DNA from: Bacteroidales bacterium
Lineage (GTDB): Bacteria > Bacteroidota > Bacteroidia > Bacteroidales > VadinHA17
DNA: 64,000 nt
Direction: 5' to 3'
Assembly (NCBI GenBank): GCA_016715075.1
Contig: JADKBK010000003.1
Coordinates: 248,001-312,000, forward strand
Under the pieces are notes generated by a model that was not told the DNA's origin, did no database searches, and worked only from the letters and a program-made list of their open reading frames with translations. Of this stretch, positions 1-7,723 are shown in pieces. The position numbers and the translations under genes are program-made. Numbering within the stretch: position 1 is the first letter of the stretch; the number at the start of each line of letters is the position of its first letter.

Positions 1-50
1 GAAAAAAGAACGAGAGTGTTCGCTCTCGCTCTCACTCTCACTCTTTTTTA
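1..50. repeat. GAGAGCGAG-type low-complexity tract
   Basis: A purine/pyrimidine strand-asymmetric stretch of repeated CTCTCG/CTCACT hexamers lies just beyond the 3' end of the tRNA-Phe gene. Its ends (AAAAAAGAACGAGAGTG and CACTCTCACTCTTTTTT) can pair as an imperfect hairpin, so on the minus strand it could also end tRNA-Phe transcription. A closely similar tract occurs at about 9008-9036. Confidence 0.5.
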
Positions 51-52
51 AG

Positions 53-125
53 TGGTGCCACCAGGAATCGAACCGGGGACACACGGATTTTCAGTCCATT
101 GCTCTACCGACTGAGCTATGGCACC
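53..125 (-). tRNA. tRNA-Phe (GAA)
   Basis: The minus strand folds as a 73-nt cloverleaf: acceptor GGTGCCA pairs with TGGCACC, the D-arm contains AGCTCAGTCGGTAGAGC, and the T-arm contains GGTTCGATTCC. The anticodon loop CTGAAAA gives anticodon GAA (complement of 90-92), so it reads phenylalanine codons. The discriminator is A and the CCA end is not encoded. Confidence 0.97.
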
Positions 126-407
126 TCCTTTTCGGACTGCAAATATATATTTCAAAATTGAGTAAGCAAAACTTTATTGTGAAAAAATCCAACTTAATAT
201 TAATGTTTGTGATAGTTGTCAGAATAATACATTCTATGTGCCTGAATAACTAGGATTTATGCTAAATACTATTAAACTTATTCATAAGCTTTTTAATCCT
301 TTCAGGATATTTCTACATAACCTACAGGTATTTTCTGCTCTTAATTTTACATTTCCTGATTAGGTGAAGAAAATCAGCCTCCTGAGTATTTTTTGTTTTA
401 ACTGCCT

Positions 408-1409
408 TTAAACCTTCTTATAGTACTCAATCAAATTTCCTGCCTTCTCAAGTACTTTATTCATTAATTCGTGTCTCTCATTTTCGGAAATTTTAATGAA
501 GCTTTTTGCAAGTTCAGTTTTCTCCGCTATCAGTTCTTTATTTTCAGCCCCGGTAATCAATACACTTACTGGAAGTGACCATACAAAATAAAGTGCCTCT
601 TTTACAGAAATGTAGTTAGGCACCAGAGGATCTTCTGATTTCCATTCTATGCTATCCAGTACCCTTTTTTCCCCGAAAAAACGTCCATCCGATAAGGATT
701 TCATTGCGAGAATCCCCAATCCTCCATCAAGAACAGGTGGAAATACGTTCTTAATGAAGCTGTGGAAATGAGAGTCAATAACATTAACTGGCATTTGGAC
801 AGTCTCAAAAATGTTATTCTCATCTGTTTTTTCCAGCATTCGTTTATGTGCAAAAGGATTCTGATGCCCTGTAAAACCTATATGTCTGACTTTTCCCTCA
901 GCTTTTGCTTTTTCAAATGCCTCTAAAACACCGTCCTTTATCCTGTTATCAACATCTGTCGGGGTTTCTAAGGAATGAACCTGCCATAAATCAATGTAGT
1001 CGCAATTTAATCTTTTCAGAGTGCCATCCAGATGTTGTTTTGCCGTGGTCCCGTCTTTAGCAGTTGATTTACTCATAATAAATACATCGTTGCGATACTT
1101 CGGGACCAGATATTTACCATATCGGGTCTCACTCTCCCCGTCTCCATACGACTCTGCCGTATCAAAGAAACGGACACCTCCTTCAATTGCTTTTTCAATA
1201 ACTTCCTGAGCATCTTTCTCAGTAGTCCATCCTACATGGTAACCGCCAAGACCTAACATTGTTACATTTTCACCTGTTTTACCTAGTTTTCGCAGAGGGA
1301 GAATTTCTCCCCATTTATCTTTTTTCGTACCGCCAATGCATGATACAGGAAGCATTAAACTCCCTGAAAGCAATGCAAGTTGCTTAATAAATTCACGTCT
1401 TTTATGCAT
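408..1409 (-). CDS. Exported aldo/keto reductase family protein
   Basis: A 333-residue NAD(P)H-dependent aldo/keto reductase. The TIM-barrel family signature is visible: RFFDTAESYGDGESE supplies the catalytic Asp and Tyr, DVFIMSKS the Lys, and DLWQVHSL the His. The N-terminus starts MHKRREFIKQ, then a hydrophobic stretch ending LPVSC, which looks like a twin-arginine leader joined to a lipobox, so the enzyme is probably exported and perhaps lipid-anchored. Similar TAT-type reductases are common in Bacteroidota, often of unknown substrate, probably sugar-derived carbonyls. It stands alone on the minus strand. The substrate cannot be inferred. Confidence 0.9.
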   Translation of the reverse strand: MHKRREFIKQLALLSGSLMLPVSCIGGTKKDKWGEILPLRKLGKTGENVTMLGLGGYHVGWTTEKDAQEVIEKAIEGGVRFFDTAESYGDGESETRYGKYLVPKYRNDVFIMSKSTAKDGTTAKQHLDGTLKRLNCDYIDLWQVHSLETPTDVDNRIKDGVLEAFEKAKAEGKVRHIGFTGHQNPFAHKRMLEKTDENNIFETVQMPVNVIDSHFHSFIKNVFPPVLDGGLGILAMKSLSDGRFFGEKRVLDSIEWKSEDPLVPNYISVKEALYFVWSLPVSVLITGAENKELIAEKTELAKSFIKISENERHELMNKVLEKAGNLIEYYKKV

Positions 1410-1439
1410 GACTTTTCTTATAAAGTTACAAATATAATT

Positions 1440-1608
1440 CTAAGTGGCTATCGGGAATCAATATTATAAAATCATAAAAGCTGCGCCGGGTTCGTCAGCA
1501 GGCTTGCCTCGTTTCTTCGCTCCCAAAGGGGACGGGGCAGAAGAAGAGCCGATGATGCGGAGCAAGGAACTCGTTGAAAAAAAGCGATGGATGGCAGATC
1601 AGGTCTTT
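1440..1608. other. Intergenic GC-rich segment without a recognised gene
   Basis: Between the reductase and the small Lys/Ala-rich gene, roughly 1482-1575 is clearly richer in G+C than the AT-rich flanks. A plus-strand frame stays open through it and ends at about 1610, but its translation (with APKGDGAEEEP and ELVEKKRWMADQ) resembles no family I recognise. It may be a relic, an untranslated region or a foreign insertion. Confidence 0.3.
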
Positions 1609-1644
1609 TAAAAAAGAAGGGTGCCAATTTTGACACCCTCTTCT
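1609..1644 (-). terminator. Rho-independent terminator of the small Lys/Ala-rich gene
   Basis: Read on the minus strand, a GGGTGTCAAAATTGGCACCC hairpin is followed directly by TTCTTTTTT. It sits 13 bases after the stop codon at 1657, which supports a real minus-strand transcript over the 29-codon ORF. Confidence 0.7.
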
Positions 1645-1656
1645 ATTATAAGCCGA

Positions 1657-1746
1657 TTATTTACTTTTTGGCTTGGCCTTTGTTGCACCTGCTGCTTTTT
1701 TTGCAGTCTTTGGTGCGGCCTTCTGAGCACTAGCTTTTGTTGCCAT
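1657..1746 (-). CDS. 29-residue Lys/Ala-rich basic protein, histone H1-tail-like
   Basis: The minus strand encodes 29 residues beginning MATKASAQKAAPKTAKK and ending AKPKSK, then TAA. The composition is almost only Ala, Lys, Thr and Pro, as in bacterial histone H1-like tails, so a nucleic-acid-binding role is likely but unproven. The ORF is too short for ordinary gene callers. A strong terminator follows it closely. An upstream ATG at about 1773 opens MAGAKYI and stops, so the start at 1746 is preferred. No clear Shine-Dalgarno site is seen, which is normal for Bacteroidota. Confidence 0.5.
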   Translation of the reverse strand: MATKASAQKAAPKTAKKAAGATKAKPKSK

Positions 1747-2003
1747 TTCTGTCAGATGTATTTAGCCCCAGCCATCGGAGTGGGACTCTCTCCCTCAAAA
1801 GATTATCACTCACTCTGAGTGTATACACAAATATATATCTTATTTTTATTTAATCTAATTCTACTTAGACTATTTTTATTAACAGATTTAAAAGCACAGC
1901 TGTTAATAACCGTAACCCGCTAAAAAGCCTGCAAAATTCTATAATATAAATAGTTAACAGGCATAAGTCGTGCTAATTCAGAATTGATCGATAAAAAAAT
2001 CAA

Positions 2004-2035
2004 TTTGGAATCGTTTTAATGTTGTGGTACATTTG
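2004..2035 (+). promoter_or_regulatory. Bacteroidota-type promoter of the M16 protease gene
   Basis: TTTG (2004-2007), a 20-base spacer, then TACATTTG (2028-2035) matches the TTTG/TAnnTTTG sigma-ABfr promoter. Transcription would begin near 2041, after the possible GTG start at 2024 and before the ATG at 2057, so it decides the start codon. Confidence 0.7.
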
Positions 2036-2056
2036 CTACCTCACCATAAAAATAAG

Positions 2057-3277
2057 ATGGATTTACTCCTTCACACCCTCGATAATGGCATCAGAATGGT
2101 CCATCACAGGATCCCTGGTCTTGTGGCACACTGCGGATTGATAATCAATATCGGATCGCGCGATGAAACAGGTCAGGAACATGGGATTGCCCACTTTATT
2201 GAACATATGCTCTTTAAAGGAACAGGTAAAAGAAAATCCTTTCATATCCTCAGCAGGCTGGAAGATGTGGGAGGAGAACTTAATGCCTATACAACCAAGG
2301 AGGAAACTGCAATTCATGCATCTTTCCTTAAAGATGATTATGAAAGAGCAATTGAACTGATAAGTGATGTGACTTTCAATTCCATCTTCCCTGAAAAGGA
2401 GATAGAAAAGGAAAAGGATGTAGTTATAGAGGAAATTAATTCTTACCTGGATAATCCGGCGGATCTGATCTTTGATGATTTTGAGGAGCTGATCTTCAAT
2501 GAACAGCAAATCGGAAGGAACATCCTGGGCACCCAGGAATCTGTCAGATCTTTTTCAAGGGCAATGATTGACAGCTTTATTGCAGAAAATTACAGCTCCA
2601 ACCAGATGGTCTTCTGCTCGGTTGGAAACATTCCGGATGAAAAAATACTAAAGCTTTTCATAACCTATTTTTCGAAAATAGCGACTTCCCAAAGAGCAGA
2701 CAGGCAAATTATGAATTGGGAGTACAAACCATCTTCAATCACAAAAAAGAAGGACACCTATCAGAATCACTGCATAATAGGAAATGTTGCATACGATCTG
2801 AAAGACAAACGGAGAATGGGGATGTTCCTGCTGAATAACATCCTCGGCGGACAGGGAATGAATTCCAGGCTGAATCTCTCACTTCGTGAAAAGAACGGAC
2901 TGGCATACAATATTGAATCAAGCTATAACCCCTACTTTGATACAGGTGTATTTTCGATATATTTCGGAACCGATAGCCAGTTTCTTAATAAAAGCCTTTC
3001 AATTACAATGGCTGAGTTGAAAAAATTACGCGATTCAAAACTTGGAATAATTCAGCTGGGCAAAGCCAAAAACCAGATAAAAGGGTATCTTGCAAGAGGT
3101 TATGAAAATCATGAGAGCCTTATGCTAAGCCTTGGCAAGAGCCTTCTGATATTTAACAGGATTGACACTATTGAGGATCTATGCAGGAAAATTGACAATG
3201 TTACAGCTTCTGAAATACTCGAAACTGCCAATGACATTCTGGAACCGTCCAAGCTCTCAACTCTAATCTATAAATAA
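2057..3277 (+). CDS. M16 family zinc metallopeptidase
   Basis: A 406-residue insulinase-type (pitrilysin family) processing peptidase. The inverted zinc motif HFIEH lies at residues 46-50 and is followed by MLFKGT, with the downstream glutamate in VVIEEINSY; NGLAYNIES in the C-terminal half is also typical. One active domain plus one inactive-like domain is the usual design for this length. There is no signal peptide, so it probably acts in the cytoplasm on peptides. An in-frame GTG at 2024 was rejected because the promoter overlaps it. The O-methyltransferase follows 144 bases downstream. Confidence 0.93.
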   Translation: MDLLLHTLDNGIRMVHHRIPGLVAHCGLIINIGSRDETGQEHGIAHFIEHMLFKGTGKRKSFHILSRLEDVGGELNAYTTKEETAIHASFLKDDYERAIELISDVTFNSIFPEKEIEKEKDVVIEEINSYLDNPADLIFDDFEELIFNEQQIGRNILGTQESVRSFSRAMIDSFIAENYSSNQMVFCSVGNIPDEKILKLFITYFSKIATSQRADRQIMNWEYKPSSITKKKDTYQNHCIIGNVAYDLKDKRRMGMFLLNNILGGQGMNSRLNLSLREKNGLAYNIESSYNPYFDTGVFSIYFGTDSQFLNKSLSITMAELKKLRDSKLGIIQLGKAKNQIKGYLARGYENHESLMLSLGKSLLIFNRIDTIEDLCRKIDNVTASEILETANDILEPSKLSTLIYK

Positions 3278-3364
3278 TGAAATTATTGCTTGTGAACTGG
3301 TATCGCAGTCATTCAATTGTCAGTTGCGCTTCGCTTGTCATTCATGGTCATTAATTGTTACTAC

Positions 3365-3430
3365 TGAATGACCCTTAATGACCACTTAATGACCACTTAA
3401 TGACTACTTAATGACTTTTGAATGACTAGT
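3365..3430. repeat. Six-copy 11-bp tandem repeat running into a start codon
   Basis: Six consecutive 11-bp units begin at 3365, 3376, 3387, 3398, 3409 and 3420, with consensus TAATGACCACT. The last copy (GAATGACTAGT) contains the ATG of the O-methyltransferase at 3422. Inverted copies of the core (GTCATTCA, GGTCATTAA) lie just upstream at about 3310-3356, so hairpins such as GGTCATTAA/TTAATGACC can form. Confidence 0.9.
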
Positions 3431-4054
3431 AAACTTGACCAATTTCTGCTCGACCACACCTCTCCGGAGGATCCAATCCTTGAAGATCTTTACCGGCAGA
3501 CACATATCCGATTTTTAAATCCCAATATGGTCTCGGGACATTTACAGGGGAAATTTCTGGAATTTATCGCCCGGATGATTTCACCACGAAAAATTCTTGA
3601 AATAGGTACTTTTACAGGTTATTCTACTATTTGTCTGGCTAAGGGACTGGATCATGATAGTATGATTATCACGATTGAACTGAATGATGAACTGACTGCA
3701 TTTTCAAATTCCTATTTTTGCCGGGCCGGTGTAGAATCAAAAATAATCCAGATGACCGGAAAAGCACAGGATATAATTCCAGCGCTTGATCATAAGTTCG
3801 ACCTTGTATTTATCGACGGCGACAAAAGGGAATATATTGAATATTACCGGCTTATAATTGACAAAGTGAATATTGGAGGTTTCATTCTGGCTGATAACGT
3901 TTTATGGGGTGGAAAAGCCCTGGCAGGAGAAACTAACGATCCACAGGCAAGTGGGATAATCTCTTTCAACAAAATGATTAAAAACGAAAAAAGGATTGAA
4001 ATAGTAACGATTCCATTACGGGACGGTCTGATGCTTATCCGTAAAAAGGAATAA
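3422..4054 (+). CDS. Class I SAM-dependent O-methyltransferase
   Basis: A 210-residue enzyme of the catechol/caffeoyl-CoA O-methyltransferase type (Methyltransf_3). The SAM-binding motif I is EIGTFTGYST at residues 60-69. The metal-binding residues of this family are visible as D132 in FIDGDK and D158/N159 in LADNVLW. It would transfer a methyl group to a hydroxyl of a small aromatic or similar acceptor in the cytoplasm; the acceptor is unknown. The start codon is inside the 11-bp tandem repeat, so a change in repeat number would alter the leader but not the protein. Confidence 0.92.
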   Translation: MTSKLDQFLLDHTSPEDPILEDLYRQTHIRFLNPNMVSGHLQGKFLEFIARMISPRKILEIGTFTGYSTICLAKGLDHDSMIITIELNDELTAFSNSYFCRAGVESKIIQMTGKAQDIIPALDHKFDLVFIDGDKREYIEYYRLIIDKVNIGGFILADNVLWGGKALAGETNDPQASGIISFNKMIKNEKRIEIVTIPLRDGLMLIRKKE

Positions 4055-4094
4055 TAAGTGGTACACTTTTTGAGCATTTTTAATAAACAATGAT

Positions 4095-4760
4095 ATGAAT
4101 AAAATCTTAATCCCTGCACTGTTCATTATTGGAGCCCTCTCCATAAATGCGCAAACGGACAAGGCTGATCTGCTTCAGAGCCTTGAGTCAAATCAATATC
4201 AGAGCCAGGATGTAACGCGTACAGCAACTGTCAAATCAGCTACCCGCCTGTTCAGGAATAAGGAGGACCTCACATCGGTAATAATTATTATCCCTACAGG
4301 GTCAGTTGTTACTATGCTTAGTGCCGACAGCACCTATCTTCATGTCGTTTTTGACGAGAATGAAGGTTATATCTTCAGGAAACATGCAGTAATTAACAAA
4401 GCTCCTGATAATTCAAATGAGATGCAATCCATGAGGACAAATCAGAATACAGCTCCTCAGAACCAGATCGACAGCAGGTATGAGGCTCTGGAAAGCAAAT
4501 ACGGGTCATCCATGGCCTCAAGACTTTATGCCGGGAAGATCTGGAAGGGCATGAATTCTGAGATGGCAAGAGACAGCTGGGGTGCTGCCGAAAGGATCAA
4601 CAGGGTAATAAACGGGAATATCATTAAGGAGGAATGGATCTACAGAAGCACCTGGCTCTATTTTGAAAACAATACACTGTTAGATTGGGGTCCGGTGAAA
4701 AAATACTTTCCCCTGTTTCGACTATCAGCCATTATTTTCTCTGTGTCTGTTTGCAGATAA
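4095..4760 (+). CDS. Exported protein with SH3-like domain
   Basis: A 221-residue protein with a signal peptide (MNKILIPALFIIGALSINAQ). Residues about 42-100 (RTATVKSATRLFRNKEDL to YIFRKHAVIN) look like a bacterial SH3 fold. The second half, with GKIWKGMNSEMARDSWG and a motif ending LYFENNTLLDWG, resembles short outer-membrane or periplasmic domains of unknown role that often follow SH3 in Bacteroidota. The last 25 residues are hydrophobic and atypical and overlap the tRNA-Gly promoter, so the natural end may have been moved by a small frameshift near 4697. Function unknown. Confidence 0.75.
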   Translation: MNKILIPALFIIGALSINAQTDKADLLQSLESNQYQSQDVTRTATVKSATRLFRNKEDLTSVIIIIPTGSVVTMLSADSTYLHVVFDENEGYIFRKHAVINKAPDNSNEMQSMRTNQNTAPQNQIDSRYEALESKYGSSMASRLYAGKIWKGMNSEMARDSWGAAERINRVINGNIIKEEWIYRSTWLYFENNTLLDWGPVKKYFPLFRLSAIIFSVSVCR

Positions 4761-4779
4761 AAAAAAATTCTTATTTTTG
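4750..4779 (+). promoter_or_regulatory. Promoter of tRNA-Gly
   Basis: TTTG (4750-4753), 18 bases, then TATTTTTG (4772-4779) fits the Bacteroidota promoter consensus. It lies 11 bases before the mature 5' end of the tRNA and overlaps the end of the preceding coding region. Confidence 0.65.
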
Positions 4780-4790
4780 CCCCTGCATTT

Positions 4791-4863
<73 letters not shown>

Positions 4864-4870
4864 CAAATGA

Positions 4871-4896
4871 AGCCACATAAGTGGCTTTTTTGTTTT
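4871..4896 (+). terminator. Terminator after tRNA-Gly
   Basis: AGCCAC-ATAA-GTGGCT followed by TTTTTTGTTTT is a compact hairpin with a T-run 8 bases after the tRNA. Confidence 0.8.
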
Positions 4897-4916
4897 ATCA
4901 TCTCTTTTAATAAAAT

Positions 4917-4979
4917 CTCTCTGTGGAACCTGGGGGTTTTCTGTGTAACTCTATGAAAGAAAAAAGGTTACACAGAGAG
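4917..4979. repeat. Intergenic inverted repeat rich in CTCTGTG/CACAGAG
   Basis: CTCTCTGTG (4917-4925) is repeated in inverted form as CACAGAGAG (4971-4979), with a nested GTGTAAC/GTTACAC pair; further ACACAGA copies continue to about 5007. No coding potential. It lies between two tRNA genes and looks like a dispersed intergenic repeat. Confidence 0.6.
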
Positions 4980-5037
4980 GCACACAGAATACACAGAAAG
5001 TCACAGAGTTTTATTTAAGCATGTTGCCTGATGATGT

Positions 5038-5067
5038 TTTGAATAAGGAATATTTATTATAAATTTG
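5038..5067 (+). promoter_or_regulatory. Probable promoter of tRNA-Leu
   Basis: TTTG (5038-5041), 18 bases, TAAATTTG (5060-5067). The predicted transcript would have a leader of about 60 bases containing imperfect repeats of GACNTGCAAGACAT before the tRNA. Confidence 0.6.
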
Positions 5068-5133
5068 CTGCACCTATTCAAACTACGAGACTTGCAAGAC
5101 ATCAAGACCTGCAAGACATGCACGACAATATTT

Positions 5134-5217
5134 GCCCGGATGGTGGAATGGTAGACACGCAGGACTTAAAATCCTGTGACCATAACGGTTGTGCGGGTTC
5201 AAGTCCCGCTCCGGGTA
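5134..5217 (+). tRNA. tRNA-Leu (TAA)
   Basis: An 84-nt class II tRNA with a long variable arm. Acceptor GCCCGGA pairs with TCCGGGT (G-U at the first pair, as in well-known leucine tRNAs), the anticodon stem-loop CAGGA-CTTAAAA-TCCTG gives TAA, and the T-arm is GCGGGTTCAAGTCCCGC. The bases after discriminator A are CCC, so CCA is not encoded. Confidence 0.97.
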
Positions 5218-5226
5218 CCCAGAGGC

Positions 5227-5260
5227 ACAAGAGGTCAAAATAGACCTCTTGTTTCATTTT
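5227..5260 (+). terminator. Terminator after tRNA-Leu
   Basis: A perfect 10-bp stem, ACAAGAGGTC and GACCTCTTGT with a 6-base loop, is followed by TTCATTTT, ten bases after the tRNA. Confidence 0.8.
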
Positions 5261-5321
5261 ATGACATTCTGAAACCCTCACTGAAGCTAAGGATGGGATG
5301 TATCGTAATTTTCAGGAAGAG

Positions 5322-5334
5322 GGTTGCAACTTTT
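5322..5334. repeat. Left copy of 13-bp direct repeat bracketing the defence block
   Basis: GGTTGCAACTTTT, identical to 8976-8988. Its core GTTGCAAC is palindromic. A related AGAGTTGCAACT occurs at 5360-5371 and near 38794, so the motif is not unique to this pair. Confidence 0.5.
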
Positions 5335-5480
5335 AAATTTGAAAATCGGTTTTTTTGTAAGAGTTGCAACTAGGGATCTACTTAACTGTGGCACAGCCTG
5401 ACTTCCTGTAATTTTCCAGGAGGTCTCCCAGCACTGGATTATTTTTAAGAGATATATCAAGTCCTTTTACACCCAAACAC

Positions 5481-6413
5481 TCAATCAATCTGAATTTGCT
5501 TTGATAGCTTTTTATAGTAACGGTTCCTTTGTTTGAACATTTTCTCAAAATAGTCAATTTTTGAATCCCGATAATCAAAAATTACAGGAGGATTAGAAGA
5601 GTGTTGAATTCGTCCTATATATTGGATTAACTTACCTTCAAATGCAAATGGATAAGCTATAACAAGACATTCCAGGTTATTTAAATCGATTCCTTCACCA
5701 AAATATTGACCAGTTGATATTACAATTTTATAATGCCCTTGGATTAACTGTTCCATCTTACTTTTACGATTACTCTCGGAATCATCTCCATGAATTGTAA
5801 TAGTTTCAAATCTATCTTTAAGATAAAGATTCAGGATTTCGACATGGGCTTTGCGTTCGGTAAGTATCAGAAATTTTTTGAATCGGTTGACATTCTTTTC
5901 AATATCATTAATAATAAGAGAATTCCGATTTGTGTCATGGATCAGAATCCGAGAAATTGTTTCGTATTTGTCAATTTTATAATCAAAAGGAACGTACAAA
6001 TTTGTCTCTCTGATATTGACTTCAATATTTGTCTGTTTTTGTCTGATTTGCTCAATTTGATTCGCATTATATAGTATATTTCCTATATAAACATAAATTA
6101 ACTTTTCATCATTGTTTTTACGTTTTGGAGTAGCCGTCAAACCGTATAAATAAAATGAATTGAAATTGACAATGGCATCTCTGAAAGATTTTGCCGGAAT
6201 ATGATGGCATTCATCTACTATAATTGTTCCAAAGTTATTTGAGATTTTCTCAATCTCTTCACTTCGGGAAAGAGATTGAATCATAGCAATAGTTATTTCT
6301 TTTCCGACTTTAAATTTCTGGTTCCCAATCTGCCCAATTTCCCTCTTTGGTATCTTCAGAAAGTTTTGAATTCTGTCTATCCATTGATCAAATAATTGTT
6401 TTCCTATGGACAA
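5481..6413 (-). CDS. TOTE-type primase-helicase, C-terminal (helicase) part after a frameshift
   Basis: This 310-codon frame carries the rest of a superfamily 2 helicase whose start is in the upstream ORF (6388-7635). Visible motifs: VDECHH (motif II) at residues 66-71, GLTATPKR (motif III) at 91-98, and the C-terminal RecA lobe with LTERKAHVEILN, TIHGDDSE, STGQYFGEGIDL and QYIGRIQHS. The assigned ATG is an accident of the shift; joining the frames within AAAA at 6399-6402 restores VHRK-QLFDQW. The product is therefore not a free protein unless recoding occurs. It ends KLSKQIQID, a plausible natural end. Confidence 0.8.
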   Translation of the reverse strand: MSIGKQLFDQWIDRIQNFLKIPKREIGQIGNQKFKVGKEITIAMIQSLSRSEEIEKISNNFGTIIVDECHHIPAKSFRDAIVNFNSFYLYGLTATPKRKNNDEKLIYVYIGNILYNANQIEQIRQKQTNIEVNIRETNLYVPFDYKIDKYETISRILIHDTNRNSLIINDIEKNVNRFKKFLILTERKAHVEILNLYLKDRFETITIHGDDSESNRKSKMEQLIQGHYKIVISTGQYFGEGIDLNNLECLVIAYPFAFEGKLIQYIGRIQHSSNPPVIFDYRDSKIDYFEKMFKQRNRYYKKLSKQIQID

Positions 6414-7635
6414 TGATTAATGCAGGCCGACATTTTTGGGCTATTATTTCAAGTCCAATTATAGTTTTTCCTGAACCCGGTGGTGACACTATTACCCCAA
6501 AGTCTTTATCAATAGTCCTTTCGATAGCTGCTTCTTGATTCGGCATTAACTCGATTTCTGATTTAAAATCGACAGGATCAAGCTTTTTTCTCTTGTCAAC
6601 AATATTGAAAGGAAGATTTTCTTTCTTGCAAAATGTTATGAGATTAGCAACAAATCCTCTTGGAATAATTATACCGTCTGGTGTTTCCTCAACTAATCTA
6701 AAATACTTTTCAAGATTGAATGTTGACTTACCCATATTTTTCTTTACCAGATAGTCAGAGTTAAGAAAATTCAAATTCTCTCTGATAAATTCTATAAGCT
6801 TTCTCTGAAGTTGTAACCGTTTAAGAAATACTTGTCCATTTATCTGGATTTCAATCACTGGTCGAGAATTTGGGTCAAAACTTGATTTAAAAAAATCTTC
6901 AACCTTTTCCTTAAAGATATTCTCGTAAATGGTCCCAAATTTAATCCTTGACAGTTTTTGAAAACTTCCAATAATATTATACTGATTACTATATGGTTCA
7001 AAATCAGCAGGATTTAGAAATGCCGAATTGCTATTTATTAGAGCTTTGCCGTTTAATGGGAGAGCTATCAGATTTCCGAGCCCTTTTCCGGAATGGAAAT
7101 CCTGATTGGGAAATAACCTGTCAAAACTTGGTTCTTTATCGAAATGTGAAATAATAGATGATTCTCTTAAGAGTTCATACAGTAGTTTCCGGGTTTGTTC
7201 AGCAGGAAGGTTTTCTTCAAAAAAGATCCATAAATGTGCTCCATTGCCAGAACGGGAACGCTCAATATATGATGGTATTTCATGTTTGGTGCATACCGAA
7301 TATAACTTTTGAACAGATCCCTTCCAGTTTTCGTCATCAAAATCAGCAACAATAAAATATGATGTATTGTCCTCAAGAAGAGGATAAATTCCAATGGTTT
7401 CCGTTCCCTGCAGGTGCCGAAAAACTACCTCGTCGGAAAATGGTATATATTCTTTATTGGCATAATCCTTGAAGGTTCCCCCACCTGATTTGTACTTGTT
7501 ATAATCATTCCAATCTACCTTATAAGCAGGCATATAACCTGTTTTGCCATCTTTATCCCATCTGATTGCATGTATATCTTGCCTTCCATAAAAGATGGAC
7601 TTATATAAGCTTATAAAGTCAGAAGAGAATATCAT
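6388..7635 (-). CDS. TOTE-type primase-helicase, N-terminal (primase) part, cut by a frameshift
   Basis: The first 415 codons encode an archaeo-eukaryotic-type primase of the kind Pfam calls the TOTE conflict system primase domain, then the first helicase motif. Seen: YFIVADFDDENW with catalytic acidic residues near 98-101, ERSRSGNGAHLWIFFE at 125-140, the family signature FDRLFPNQDF...GLGNLIALPLNG at 171-196, and Walker A SPPGSGKT at 384-391. The frame ends after IIVHRKTII because of one extra A. Known TOTE proteins couple primase and helicase (and often nuclease) in anti-element conflict systems. A toxin-antitoxin pair lies upstream on the same strand, 88 bases away. Confidence 0.8.
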   Translation of the reverse strand: MIFSSDFISLYKSIFYGRQDIHAIRWDKDGKTGYMPAYKVDWNDYNKYKSGGGTFKDYANKEYIPFSDEVVFRHLQGTETIGIYPLLEDNTSYFIVADFDDENWKGSVQKLYSVCTKHEIPSYIERSRSGNGAHLWIFFEENLPAEQTRKLLYELLRESSIISHFDKEPSFDRLFPNQDFHSGKGLGNLIALPLNGKALINSNSAFLNPADFEPYSNQYNIIGSFQKLSRIKFGTIYENIFKEKVEDFFKSSFDPNSRPVIEIQINGQVFLKRLQLQRKLIEFIRENLNFLNSDYLVKKNMGKSTFNLEKYFRLVEETPDGIIIPRGFVANLITFCKKENLPFNIVDKRKKLDPVDFKSEIELMPNQEAAIERTIDKDFGVIVSPPGSGKTIIGLEIIAQKCRPALIIVHRKTII

Positions 7636-7723
7636 TTATCTTTTACACATGAAAATTATTCTCTAAAATAATGCAGTTGTGATGAATGTTACATTTTTAC
7701 TGGAAAAAACTTTTAAAGTATTT

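Noticed and set aside
1621..1818. 65-codon plus-strand ORF
   Set aside because: It is the opposite strand of the Lys/Ala-rich gene and its terminator; Cys/Phe-rich translation is an artefact.
2024..2056. GTG start for the M16 protease
   Set aside because: The -7 element TACATTTG overlaps it, so these codons are probably not transcribed as coding sequence.
3365..3430. CRISPR array
   Set aside because: Units are 11 bp without spacers and no cas gene is present.
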